From Hysterangium stoloniferum (lineage: Eukaryota; Basidiomycota; Agaricomycetes; Hysterangiales; Hysterangiaceae), in the NCBI GenBank assembly GCA_015178975.1, contig WHVD01000002.1:744001-808000 (forward strand): DNA of 64,000 bases, written 5' to 3'. Under the pieces are notes generated by a model that saw only the letters and a program-made list of their open reading frames with translations, made no database searches and was not told the origin of the DNA. Both the position numbers and the translations under genes were made by a program. Below are positions 45,751 through 57,757 of this stretch, piece after piece (position 1 is the stretch's first letter; the number at the start of each line of letters is the position of its first letter).

Positions 45751-46205
45751 ATTATTTTAGTTTGTTATAATATTTAGTTAATTATTCAATTTTAATATTT
45801 AGTTAACTAATTAAACTTCCTTAAATGGACAGGACGATTTGACTCTTACAGATTATGCATAGCCTCCTAGATTCGCTAGACTACCTGGTAAACTTTTGAA
45901 ATCGGCCAGTATATAACGATCATGGAAAAGTAGCAGGCGAAGTCTCGCCGAACTCGCCAACACTCCTAAATGGTTTTAGACAGCATATTTACTCATCTTC
46001 CCCTATTTCTGGTGTTGCACGGAATATGAGATATGTAAGTAGCTGATCCCGACAAGCCACTGCACCTGTTAGCTATGTGGACCAAATGGGATTGTCGCGC
46101 TGGTACAGGCAATGCACTCTCATCGTTACATCTGTCATTTTTGTCATGGTCTTCCCTCCGCAACCCTTCCGGATGGTTGACATGAAGAGATTGCTTCATC
46201 TGTTC

Positions 46206-46431
46206 TGTTGGAAGGTGAAGAAAACACCGTTCTGCTTTTCCCGATCAGGGGGCAATATGACCTGAGACATAAAGGTTCTTCCACCCTTTGTTCTTGGGCA
46301 TATCACCCCGACTCCCCCAGCGCCTACATAATCGAGAAAACGTATATAAATGAGGCAACTACTGTATAGTTACAAGTAGTCTGTTATACTTATCCATGAC
46401 TCCCTAATAATATGGGTCTTGAATTCTAACA
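46206..46431. repeat. solo LTR, 226 bp, target duplication TGTTC
   Basis: TGTTGGAAGGTG...AATTCTAACA flanked by TGTTC at 46201-46205 and 46432-46436. The empty site is 35820-35840 (CATCCGTTCTCCTTT). Confidence 0.9.
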
Positions 46432-46980
46432 TGTTCTCCTTTACTAATGACACTCTTTGCCATAATCAAGGGGACGGTTATTAACACTTTCATTTTGTTA
46501 ATCACTAATGTCTAGTATCTCCTCCATTATACCCCCACTTGTTATAAATGCTAAATTACACTGAGGGATCACAGTGCCACACCCTGGTAGTATGCTTCGA
46601 ACTGTCGCAATGTGTGACATATATAAATTTGTAGCTCCAAAGAGAGAAAGTGCAATCGTGTGTGCAAACTTGGAAGGTGACAACAACTTTCGGTAAATAT
46701 CATCAGTTTTTCACAATTAGTAATAATACTATGCATGCACAAATTACTTTCTCTGATCTTTAAGTTGACAATTGCGCGATCGATTGAAGCATCCAACAAG
46801 CTGTATTTGGGACAGGACATATATCAAATGACGATCAACATAGCCTTGCGCGTTGCTCATCCGCGAGACTAATCAACAATGAGGTTGTTCTACTAGTATA
46901 AAGATGTTTGATTATTGTCAGCGAAATCAAAATTCTCGATCAAGTTGAGCGAAATAATGGTGTGCATGGGGCTGGCAAAT

Positions 46981-48631
46981 CTACGATGCGTTGAGCCTTA
47001 ACCTGCTATGATAAAAATCATCGGAATAATTCATTCCCGTCCACATCTCAAATGTCGTCCTATTGTTATGAACATGATTTGAGTTTCCGCCCCGCCTTTC
47101 GACTGTCGTATATCGGCACATGTCCCGGAAATGAATCCTCCGTATTTCGATAACTTTTGTGTCACCGAAGTCGTAGTAAAATTCGACCATGAGGCCTTCC
47201 AAAACGGGGAGTACCGTGGTGAACTTGTCGCGTATCACACTAGCATTGGATGAACTGAATATATTACTGAACACCTTAAGGTATCGCAGATTGGGAAATT
47301 TGTATAACTGGTCGACCTAGAAAGAAAGGGTATGTCATAGGAAACAAATAATTATTTATTGCCGCCATACGTACAAATTGGTCTACATCTTCTTCATCTG
47401 GGGGCATGGATTCTAACAACTTTAAGTCCAAAACCTGAAGATTCGGTAGCCTTCTCATTGAAATCAACGGGAACACCCAGTCCACCGAGACATGCAAGAT
47501 AACCAATTCAGTCATGTGCGAGAGCGTGGGACCGCACCTTACATCTAGTTTGGTGCTGAAGTGGCGAAGCCTTTTACCGAAACCAACAGGCAAAAGGTCT
47601 GATATCTCGACTTCATCATAAAATATGCTCAGATTTCTCAAGTCCGGGAAAATGTCTCGACGGAAAACGCCGCGGGGAATATGCAGGCCATACAAAGAAA
47701 GACTTATTAGTCGGTTATGCCTTGTGAAAAAGTTGAACATGATGTCGACTTGTGATTCGTCACCGATGAAGGGGCATCGTCCACCGTGAAGGGTAAGGCG
47801 CAATAGTTCCGGAAGATGTCCTTCGCGGAGTACCGCAACTAAGCTTTGTTAGTGAGGTATGTGGAGATGGAAATCGCGTAGTTCTGGAAAGATACGAAGG
47901 AGGGTCAGGATATTCTGGTCCCAATTTGGGTGCGGGAAGTAGATCGAACAAGAGAGTTGAGTGATATGTGAAAATTTGACAATCTAATTCGGATGTTATG
48001 GTCATTCGACATCAGTGCACAAAAACCCACCTTGAGCCCAACCAGTAGTGGTCATATCAAATGTATGAAGACACACTTCTCGAGTATGCCCGAGACGTAT
48101 TTCCTTTAGCGTGTTGTCAAAACCCAGTGGTAGTACAAAATTGCCATCGTGAGTAAAGGATATAGAAAAGCGATGTAGGTTAACCATTAACCTTAGGGCC
48201 GCGAGGAAGGTAGCTAGACACGCAGCCTTTTCCTCTTCACTTAGTTGCATTGAATAATACGACTGACCATCTTGAAGGTACCTGCGTGCTAAATTCTCCA
48301 TACCCTGTGGCCCCTTTGAATACTGCCCTGTGGTGATATCCAGTTTATGGACACGGGACGCCACATGAGGTCGAGAAGCAATGCGTTCCCAAAGGCCAAT
48401 ATCCGAGATCTTGGCAAAGATAACTCGATACCGGATATGCCACGGAATTATCAAATCCCTAAAACGTTTTTGAGTTAAGGCCAGGTATAATAAATCCCGG
48501 GGATTTCTCATTTCTGATATAATGGCGTCTAAAATCTCTTGCGGTTGGTTAAATAGCGTAGCAGCGGTGTGGAAATACCTAAATAATAGGAAAGAAGTTA
48601 GACACTAAATATACAGCCGCGGAACATACAT
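46981..48631 (-). pseudogene. F-box/LRR paralog 3, broken
   Basis: Start codon split: AT at 48631-48630, G at 48578, with a 51-nt GTATGT...TTTAG intron. F-box: PQEILDAIISEMRNPRDLL, LALTQKRFRDLIIPWHIRYR. Against the intact paralogs, exon 1 lacks 8 nt just before its end (TTGWAQ for NGLNEWLQ), which breaks the phase, and exon 2 has TAA where TCA is expected (in IPH-stop-QSLVAVLRE). The rest of exon 2 (LRR-like) and the last exon (47274-46981, ends LRLNAS) are well kept, so loss is recent. Confidence 0.85.
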
Positions 48632-48696
48632 ATTCAAAGAGTATGGCTTTAGGTTCTGTGTGGCGTGTTTTTCAATGAAGGTGACAAACTACTTGT

Positions 48697-49074
48697 GTGT
48701 TCCTGTGTTCCTGGGTGCGTCGCTGCGGCTCCTCGACGCTGGTCCCCCCGAGGTGGTTCTTTTGGAGTTTTTCACCCCACGCTGTCCACGGTGGATGCGA
48801 ACAAGAAATGTTGACAGTACTAGGCTACTGTCAAGAACTATGCCTTAGCGCTAAATATACCATGTGTCCATGGAATGAAGTTATAATTAGAACCAACCAT
48901 GCCTTTTGGGACTCACTGGGAGATCCTTCGCCGTTGATCGTGTCACTCTCCCAATCTGAACGCGATGATATCGTGCTAGTTATGTGTTACCTCATGACAC
49001 AGCTTTCACCCATGCAGGAAATTTCTTGCAGGCAAAGACAAGAAATTTCCTATATAGCCATTCACGGGCAATGA
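48697..49074 (+). CDS. hypothetical ORF upstream of F-box paralog 3
   Basis: 125 codons, divergent from paralog 3. The second half (CPWNEVIIRTNHAFWDSLGD, SLSQSERDDIVLVMCYLMTQ) looks protein-like. It contains a short palindromic run (AGGAAATTTCTTG...CAAGAAATTTCC near 49016-49052). No family recognised and no paralog in the window. Confidence 0.3.
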   Translation: MFLCSWVRRCGSSTLVPPRWFFWSFSPHAVHGGCEQEMLTVLGYCQELCLSAKYTMCPWNEVIIRTNHAFWDSLGDPSPLIVSLSQSERDDIVLVMCYLMTQLSPMQEISCRQRQEISYIAIHGQ

Positions 49075-49680
49075 CTGAGTTCGGGCACTCTCTGCCCTTC
49101 CATAGTTGCTGTTGAAATCAACGGAGAGTATGTTACATAAATATACCTTGCAAAAGTGCGTAGTAGGATATATTGTACTGTTTCCATTACAACATGTTCA
49201 GTCGTTTGAAGTATGACAGGTCTACATAAAGATACAAACTACTGACGGTTATCTGGGGATTTCCCTATTTCTTTCGTCTATTTTCCTTACTAGTGACACT
49301 CGCCATTAAGCAGGGGACGGTTATTAACTCTATATTGTGTTATTTGCTGATGAGTGAAATGCTTTTCATTAAACGTCCTCACTTCACCTGTGCCTTGGTT
49401 TTCAATACTAAATGAGAAATTGATTACCACGCCACACCTGCAGTACTAGTATGCTTCAATTTTTCGCAATGTGTGACATGCATAAATGCGGTTAATTACT
49501 GTTAGTGTAGTCGGAATTCCCGAAGTAGTTGGGGAAATCGTAATATAAATATTGGCAAAGGAACTTCAACTTCAGTACGAGTAGTCGATATAAAGGGACA
49601 TGAGTGACAATTCAGAGAATTGTGCTCAGCATTGAGTGAGTTCTGATGGGAACGATGTCCCATATCGCAAGGTTGGCATC

Positions 49681-51359
49681 CTAGCGGTGCCTTAACCCGC
49701 CGTAATAAAAATCATCGGAGTACTTCACTCCCGTCCACAACTCAAACGACCTCCTAGTGTTGTTATTAAGATTTGAACCTCCGCCTTTCCTCTCGACTGT
49801 CGTATATCCGCGCATGTTCTGGTCATGAACCCTCTGTATTTCGATAATTTTCGTCTCCTCATCGTCATCATCGTCATCATAAAATTCGACCCTGAGGCCT
49901 TCCAAAATGGCTAGTATCGTGGTGACCTTTTCGCGTATAATACTAGCGTCAGGTAACCCGAATATATCACCGGACAAATAAAGGAATCGCAAGTTAGGAA
50001 ATTTGTATAACTGGCCGAACTAGAACGTAGGGGTTTGTCGGCGGAAACAGATCATAGGTTATTACTAGCAATACGTACAAATTGGTCTACATCATGCCAT
50101 TCCTCATCTGTGCGTATACACGTCAAGTCCAAAACCTGAAGATTTGGCAGCGCTCGCATGTTCGCCAACGAGAGATAGCCGTTTATCGAGACATCCAAGA
50201 TAACTAATTCAGTCATGTGCGAGAGCAGGGAACAACACCTCGCATCTACGATGGTGGTAAGCTTGAGATGACGAAGTTGTGTACCGAAACCAACGGGCAA
50301 AAGGTCTGGTATCTCGACTCCATGCTGCCATATCTTTAGATTTCTCAAGCACGGGAGGCTGTTTGGACGGAAAATACCCGGTGAAAGAAGTGGGCCCTCC
50401 AACGAAAGACTCATTAACTCGTTATGCCTTCTGAAGAAGTTGAACATAATGTCTTGTGATTCATCGTCGCTGAGAACCTCATTTAGGCCTCGTCCACCGT
50501 GAAGGGTAAGGCGTAAGAGTTCTGGCAAATGGACTTCGCGGAGTGTCGCAAGTAAACGTTGTGAGTACGGTATCTCGATACATAAATCGCGTAGTCGTGG
50601 AGTGAGACGAAGGATGGTTAGGAGGTTCTCGTCAAAATCTGGGCGCAACCTCCAGTGGTAAATCCCAATAGAGAGTTGAGTAAGAATTGAAAAACGGAAA
50701 ATCTAATTCAAATGTTATTATTATTCCATATTCCGTGCACAAAAGCCCACCTGGAGCCATTCATTTAAACCATTAGTGGGTACATCAAATTCATGAAAAC
50801 ACATTTCTTGAACATGCCTAGGAACAATTTGCTTCAACATGTTTGCAAAGTCCAGGGGTGATGCAAAATCGGTTTCGTGCGTAAAGTATATAGAGAAACA
50901 ATGTAGGTTAACCATTAACCTTAGAGCCGCGCGGAAAGTAACTAGACACGAGGCCTTCTCCTCTTTGCTTAGTTCTATTGCAAAATACGACTGATCATCT
51001 CGAAGGTACCTGTGTACTAAACTGTCATGAGCAGGTGGGTATATTGAATGCTCCCCTGTAGTTATATCTAGGATGTGGACACGGGATGCCAGATCGCGTC
51101 TAGAAGCAATGTGTTCCCAAAGGCCAATATCCGAGATCTTAGCAAAGATGACTCGATACCGGATATGCCACGGAATTATCAAATCCCTAAAACGTTTTTG
51201 AGTTAATGCCAGGTGTAATAAATCCCAGGGATTTTTTATTTCTGATACAATGGCGTCCAAAATCTCTTGTGGTTGATCACAGAGCGAAGTAATAGTAGTG
51301 TGGGAATACCTAAAGAAGAAAGAGGTTAGACACTACATGTACAGGGGCGGAACATACAT
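49681..51359 (-). CDS. F-box/LRR protein, paralog 4, intact, 507 aa
   Basis: Exons: AT 51359-51358; 51309-50751; 50702-50079; 50019-49681. Introns are 48, 48 and 59 nt with GT-AG ends; the first splits the ATG. No other in-frame ATG lies nearby. F-box near residues 15-55 (PQEILDAIVSEIKNPWDLLH, LALTQKRFRDLIIPWHIRYR), then leucine-rich repeats through exon 3 (LTQLSIGIY, LLTILRLTPRLRDL, MTELVILDVSIN, LPNLQVLDLT). F-box proteins recruit substrates to SCF ubiquitin ligases, with the repeats as the substrate-binding face. The last exon has an Asp run (DDDDDDEE) absent from paralogs. Ends YYGGLRHR. Target unknown. Confidence 0.85.
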
Positions 51360-52598
51360 ATTCAGGAGTATGGCTTTAGGGTTCTGAGTGATGTGTGTTT
51401 CAATGAAGGTGACGAGTTGCTTCAAGTGGGAAGTGGGTCCTCTGGTGCCTCATTCTCGACCAATTAGGGCGTGTGCGTGTGCGCGTGCCGGTACCACGGT
51501 AGCGTGTGAATTACACGTCCCTAAGCTTTTACTCGCCAACATGTAATGCACGAAGTTGTGCTAAAGCAGCTTTTTGAGAAGACGGTAGCCACCGTTGTTA
51601 GAATCACGGTGCGCGAGCTATTATATCTACCCCCGCACAGGGCTAATTCTCCTAAAGACTACCGCATTCCCACAATGTATATATAAGTATGCATAAGAAT
51701 ATTTTTCTTATTTTATAACTAAATGAGCCAAAAAGAGCAATGTACCAACACACGACTACGAAACGCAGATAGCACCGCCACAAGGGAGACGCTAGGGTGT
51801 ATGAAGATACGCTCAGACAAAAATAAAGAACCCGAAGGATTGCGAGGCTTAAATAAAAATATGAGGCTCCACCGGTGTATCCAAGGTGATGGTGTGGAGT
51901 AATCAAAGGACTCGGGCGATTTCTGAACGTTGAAGCCTCGTATTAACCAAAAAATGGATGCACTCAGGGGTGTGGCTGTGGTTTACGACCTGCCACTAGC
52001 ATAATACCCCATCAATGTTCATAACAATCATATTTTAAATGCGATACGCATGAACTCAGTGTTACGTTCGACAATCACTATCACGGGTTCGTCGACACCC
52101 TCGCATGGACAGGGAGCGTTTCAAGTTGTAAAAAAATAGTTGAGTGGCCACTCGTCTCTGGCCCCTTATACCTCTTGGTTTTTCCCCAATAACAGCATAT
52201 ATATCTCGTTGTAACGCTAGCCCGGACCACACTCTCTCCTTGATGTTCGGAATTCGTGTTATGATTTCCTTGCTAGTGACACGCTTCGCCATTAAGCAGG
52301 GGCGGTTTATTAACACTACAGTTTATTAATTCTAATACCTTATAACGTCTTTATTAGATATCCTTATTTCACCTATGCTTTGGTTATAAATACTAACTGA
52401 GGAATCAATTGTTACTACACCCTCAGTGCGTAAATCGGAACTCCCCAAGTACTAGTCGGCGAAACCGTAATATAAATATTGCCAAAGGAACTTCAGTACA
52501 AACAGTTGGTATAGTACGACATGGGTGACAATTTATAGAATTGTGCTCAGCACTTTGGTTCTGATGGGAACGATACTGCATATCGCAAGGTTAGCATC

Positions 52599-54271
52599 CT
52601 AGCGGTGCCTTAACCCGCCGTAACAGAAATCATCGGAGTACTTCATTCCCTTCCACATCTCAAACGGCATGCTAGTGCCCTGTCTCTCATTTGTGGTATA
52701 TCGACACATGCTCTGGTCATGAATCCACTGTATTTCGATGGTTTTTGTGTCCTTCCCATCATGAAATTTGACCCTGAGGCCTTTCAAAAGGGTTAGTATC
52801 TCAGTAACCTTTTTGCAGATAATACTAGCATCGGATGAGCTGAATAAATTGTTGTACATTGAGAGATATCGCAGGTTGGGAAATTTGTATAACTGGCTGA
52901 GCTAGAACGCAAGCTTTGTCAAAGGAAACAGATCACAAGTTATTATCAGCATACGTACAAATTGGTCTAAATCATGCCTCTCCTTATATAGGAGGTAACA
53001 CGTCAAGTCCAAAACTTGAAGATTCGGCAGCACGCTCAGTTCCATCAACGAGGAATAGCACTTTACCGAGACTTTCAAGATAACTAATTCAGCCATGTGC
53101 GAGAGTGGAGAAAAGCATTTTGCATCTAGTGCTGCGGTAAGCTCGAGGTAGCGAAGTTGTTTACCGAAGCCAACGGGCAAGAGGTCTGATATCCCGGCTT
53201 CATACGGCCATATATCCAGACTTCTCAAGCCCGGGAGGCTGTTTGTATGGAAAATACCGCGTGCAAGAAGTGGACCCGTCAATGAAAGGCTCATTAACTT
53301 GTTATGCCTTCTGAAAAAGTTGAACATGATGTCTTGTGATTCATCCTCCCTGAGAACCTCATTTCTGCCTTTTACGCTTTGAATGGTAAGGCGTAAGAGT
53401 TCTGGAAAATGTACATTGCGGAGTGCCGCAAGTAAAGGTTGTGCGTAGGGTATCCCGATATATAAATCACGTAGCCGTGGGGCGAGACAAAGAATGGTCA
53501 GGAGGTTCTGGTCGGCATCTGGAGGCGGCTCCCAGGGGTAGACCGCAATAGAGAGTTGAGTAAGATATGAAAAGTGGAAGATCTAATCGAAATGTTATTA
53601 TTTTATTATTCGACATTCCGTGCACAAAGCCCACCTGGAGCCATTCATTTAAACTATTGGTGGACACATCAAATTCATGAAGACACAGTTCTCGAATATG
53701 TCTGGGAAATATTTGCTTCAACGTGTTTGCAAAGCCCAGTGGTGATACAAAGTCGGTTTTAAAACCCGATGATATAAAGAAACGATGTAGGTTAACCATT
53801 AACCGTAGAGCCGCGCGGAAGGTAGCTAGACACGAGGCCTTCTCCTCTTTGCTTAGTTCCATTGCAGAATATGACTGATCATCTCGAAGGTACCTGCGTA
53901 CCAAAATCTGACGTCCCGGCGACTCCATTGAATGTTCTCCTGTGGTTAAATCTAGCATGTGAACACGGGATGCGAGATCCCGTCGAGAAGCGATGTGTTC
54001 CCAAAGGCCCACATCCGAGATCTTAGCAAAGATAACTCGATACCGGATATGCCACGGAATTATCAAATCTCTAAAACGTTTTTGAGTTAATGCCAAGTGC
54101 AATAAATCGCAGGGGGTTTCAATTTCTGATACAATGGCGTCCAAAATCTCTTGTGGTTGAGCACATAGCGTAGCAGCAGCGATGTGAAAATACCTAAAGA
54201 ATAGGAAACACGTTAGAAGCTGAATATACAGCGGTGACATATTCTTAAATATGCAGCAGTGGAACATACAT
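52599..54271 (-). CDS. F-box/LRR protein, paralog 5, intact, 495 aa
   Basis: Exons: AT 54271-54270; 54193-53635 (187 codons with AT); 53582-52959 (208 codons); 52901-52599 (100 codons plus stop). Introns are 76, 52 and 57 nt. F-box: PQEILDAIVSEIETPCDLLH. Exon 3 starts IFHFSYLTQLSIAVY and has the LRR pattern; it ends at VDQF-type DLDQF before donor GTACGT. Last exon starts LSQLYKFPNLRYL and ends YGGLRHR. All junctions keep frame. In this copy an upstream in-frame ATG also exists, so an unspliced longer start is possible, but paralogs 3, 4 and 6 do not support it. Confidence 0.85.
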
Positions 54272-55218
54272 ATTAAAGAGTAAGGCGTTAGGGTTCTGAG
54301 TGATGTGTTGAATGGATGTGGGTTGCTTGTGGGCTCTCGGGTGCCCCGACCAATTAGCACGTGTCTGTGTGGATACTGGTTGACATGATATTACACTGAG
54401 ATTTTCTAATAGGTTTTCGAGGAAAAGGCTAGCTACCATTGTTAGAATCGCTGAGTTATTATCATGCATATGAAATATTTTTCTTATCTTATGAACCAGA
54501 TGAAGAGATAAGCCGAAAAACAATTTATTGACGCATAGCCACCAGACGCAAGTAACGAGGCACGAGGACGATGATGGGCTCAACAAAAAAACAAAGAACT
54601 TGAAGGATTACGAGTTTAAAAAAGTAAAGGGTGTTGGGTTTAAGGTGATAGTGTCTGAGGACTCGACTCGCCTAAATTCTGAACGTTTACCCAGAAAAAT
54701 CATGAATGGTTTACGACGTACGTCCCAATAGCAGATCAATACCCTAATCAGTCACGTTTTATAAAAATTTTATTTTAAATGCGAGATCCATGAGCTCAGT
54801 GTTATACAATCACTATCACGGTTTCGTCGACACCCTCGCATGACAGGGAGTGTTTCAAGTCGTAAAAAAATAGTTGAGTGGCCACTCGCCTCTAGCCACT
54901 GATACCTGTTGGTTTTTCTGAAAAATAGCATGTATATCTCTTTGTAACGCCAGCTCGGACCCCACCCCCCACTTCATGTTCGGAATTCGTTCTGATTTCC
55001 TTGCTAGTGACACGTTTCGCAATTAAGCAAGGGGAGGTTTATTAACACTACAGTTTATTAATTCTAATATTTTATAACATCTTTATTAGACATCCTTATT
55101 TCACTTATGCTTTGGTTATAAATCCTAACTGAGGAATCAATTATTACACCCTCAGTACATAAATTGGAACTCCCCAAGTACTCAACACTGTAATATAAAT
55201 ATTGCCAAAGGAACTTTA

Positions 55219-55529
55219 TGTTAGAATATGATAATGTAATTAACTGTAATCTCATATCTCATCTTGTGACTCCATAGATTTCAACAGGTTCACACATGTG
55301 ATTGTTATATTCAGTTTAGTGTTCACTAAATCTGTAGCACATTCATGCACAGACCAGTGCACAGACCATGTATTCTAGTATATAGTTAGTTCAGATGAGG
55401 AGTAGATCCCTCATCTGAAAGCCTAGTTATATCACTGGTTTAGCATCTACCTACTCTATTCTTAGTGGCTATGCTCCAACAGTAGAGAGCCCTATACTGT
55501 GATCACCGGGCTAGCAGATTATTCAAACA
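55219..55529. repeat. solo LTR, 311 bp, target duplication CTTTA
   Basis: TGTTAGAATATG...TATTCAAACA style ends (TGTTAG...CAAACA) flanked by CTTTA at 55214-55218 and 55530-55534. The paralogous site downstream of paralog 5 (GGAACTTCAGTACAAAC near 52490) is unfilled. The start resembles the 305-bp family at 25430. Confidence 0.85.
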
Positions 55530-55637
55530 CTTTAGTACAAACAGTTGGTATAGTGCAACATGGGTGACAATTTATAGAATTGTGCTCAGCACTTTGGTTC
55601 TGATGGGAACAATACGGCATATTGCAAGGTTAGCATC

Positions 55638-57308
55638 CTAGTGGTGCCCTACCCTGGAATAAAAATCATCGGAGTACTTCATTCCCGTCCACATCTCAAA
55701 CGGCGTCCTAGTACCCTGGCTCTCACTTGTGGTAGATCGGTACATGTTCTGGTCATGAATCCACCGTATTTCGATAGCTTTCATGCCAGTCCCATGATAA
55801 AATCTGACCCTGAGGCATTCCAAAAGGGGTAGTATCTTGGTAACCTTTGTGCAAATAATACTAGGATCGGATGATTCGAATAAATTGTTGTTCACAGAAA
55901 GATATCGCAGGTTGGGAAATTTATATAACTGGCTGAGCTAGAACGCAAGCGTTTGTCAAAGGAAACGGATCACAAGTTATTACTAACATACGTACAAATT
56001 GGTCTGGACCATGCCCCTTCCTATTTGGGAGGAAACACTCCAAGTACAAAGCTTGAAGATTCGGCAGCACTCTCAGTTCTGTCAACGAGGAATAGCACTC
56101 TATCGAGACTTTCAAGATAACTAATTCAGTCATGTGCGAGAGCAGAGAAAAGCATTTTGCGTCTAGTGTGGCGGTAGCTGGAGCTGGCGAAGTTGTTTAG
56201 CGAAGCCAACGGGCAAAAGGTCTGATATCGCTGCTTGATACGGCCATATATTCAGACTTCTCAAGCTCGGGAGGCAGTTTGTATGGAAAATACCGCGTGC
56301 AAGAAGTGGGCCCAGCAATGAAAGGCCTATTAATTTGTTATGCCTTCTGCAAAAGTTGAACATGATGCTTTGTGATTCATCGCCGCTGAAAAACTTCGTT
56401 TAGGCCTTGTCCGCCGTCAAGGGTAAAGCGTAAGAGTTCTGGAAAATGTACATTGCGGAGTGTCGCAAGCAAAGGTTGTGGGTAGGGTATCTCGATATAT
56501 AAATCACGTAGTTGTGGTGCGAGACAAAGAATGGTCAGGAGGTTCTGGTCGGCATCTGGGGGCGACTTCCAGGAGTAGACCTCAATAGAGAGTTGAGTAA
56601 GATATGAAAAGTGGAAGATCTAATTGAAATGCTATTATTTTATTATTCGACATTCCGTGCACAAAACCCACCTGGAGCCATTCATTTAAACTATTAGTGG
56701 ACACATCAAATTCACGAAGACACAGTTCTCGAATATGTCTGGGAACTATTTGCTTCAACGTGTTTGCAAAACCCAGTGGTGATACAAAGTCGGTTTTGAA
56801 ACCAAATGATATAAAGAAACGATGTAGGTTAACCATTAACCTTAGAGCCGTGCGGAAGGTAGCTAGACACGAGGCCTTCTCCTCTTTGCTTAGTTCCATT
56901 GCAGAATATGACTGATCATCTCGAAGGTACCTGCGTACCAAAATCTGACGTCCCGGCGACTCCGTTGAATGTTCCCCTGTGGTTATATCTAGCATGTGAA
57001 CACGGGATGCGAGATCCCGTCGAGAAGCGATGTGTTCCCAAAGGCCCACATCCGAGAGCTTAGCAAAGATGACTCGATACCGGATATGCCACGGAATTAT
57101 CAAATCTCTAAAACGTTTTTGAGTTAATGCCAAGTGTAATAAATCCCCGGGATTTTCAATTTCTGATACAATGGCGTCCAGAATCTCTTGTGGTTGAGCA
57201 CATAGCGTAGCAGCGGTGGTGTGAAAATACCTAAAGAATAGGAAACACGTTAGACGCTGAATATACAGCGGTGACATATTCTTAAATATGCAGCAGTGGA
57301 ACATACAT
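55638..57308 (-). pseudogene. F-box/LRR paralog 6, two frameshifts
   Basis: AT at 57308-57307, intron 57306-57241 (66 nt), first long exon 57240-56672 intact with F-box and the NSLNEWLQ end; intron 56671-56620; exon 3 from 56619. In exon 3 an extra T near 56393 (GTTTTTCAG for GTTCTCAG) and a lost base near 56170 (CAGCTACCGCC) break the LRR region. The last exon is still recognisable (NMYRSTTSES, MWTGMKYSDDFY). Confidence 0.85.
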
Positions 57309-57757
57309 ATTGAAGAGTAGGGCTTTAGGGCTCTGAGTGATGGATGTATTGAAAGGGTGACGTGACGAGTTGCTTGTGGGCTCTCGGGTGCCCCGTTCTC
57401 CCTCGACCAATTAGCACGTGTACCTGTGCACTTGCACTGGGATTTTCTAAAAGGTGTTCGAGGAAAGGCTAGCTACCGTTGTTAGAATCTCTGAGTTATT
57501 ATCATGCATGCGAAATTTTTTTCTTATCTTATGAACCAGATGAAGAGACAAGCCGAAATATAATTTATTGACGCATAGCCACCAGACGCAAGTAACGACG
57601 GCACGAGGACGATGATAGGCTGAACAAAAAAATAAAGAAACTTGAAGGATTACGAGTTTAAGCAGTAAACGGGATTGACAATACAGATTTCATTGGCATT
57701 GAGCTCCTCACCGTTACTCCCCTCGCCTTCGCCCGTCATCTTATTGTATTTATTAGA

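Larger units (their letters stand above)
44575..45866 (+). mobile_element. Mutator-like element (1292 bp) carrying a spliced gene
   Basis: Inverted ends: GAGTATATACATAATCTGTA at 44575 and GAGGCTATGCATAATCTGTA (inverse) ending 45866, continuing AAGAGTC in both: 26 bp with four mismatches. CTAGATTCG is repeated at 44566-44574 and 45867-45875 (9 bp). The segment at about 35182-35195 shows the unfilled site CTAGATTCGCTAGAC. A 9-bp duplication plus these ends point to the Mutator group. No transposase is inside; instead there is a spliced ORF, as in plant Pack-MULEs. Confidence 0.75.

Noticed and set aside
44252..46431. A single LTR retroelement bounded by the two 226-bp LTRs
   Set aside because: Each LTR has its own different 5-bp duplication (GCGTA and TGTTC) and its own empty site, so they are independent solo LTRs.
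53467..54360. Unspliced 297-codon minus ORF as the F-box protein start
   Set aside because: Paralogs 3 and 4 have stops in the matching stretch and all five copies keep donor, branch and acceptor, so the first part is an intron, not coding.
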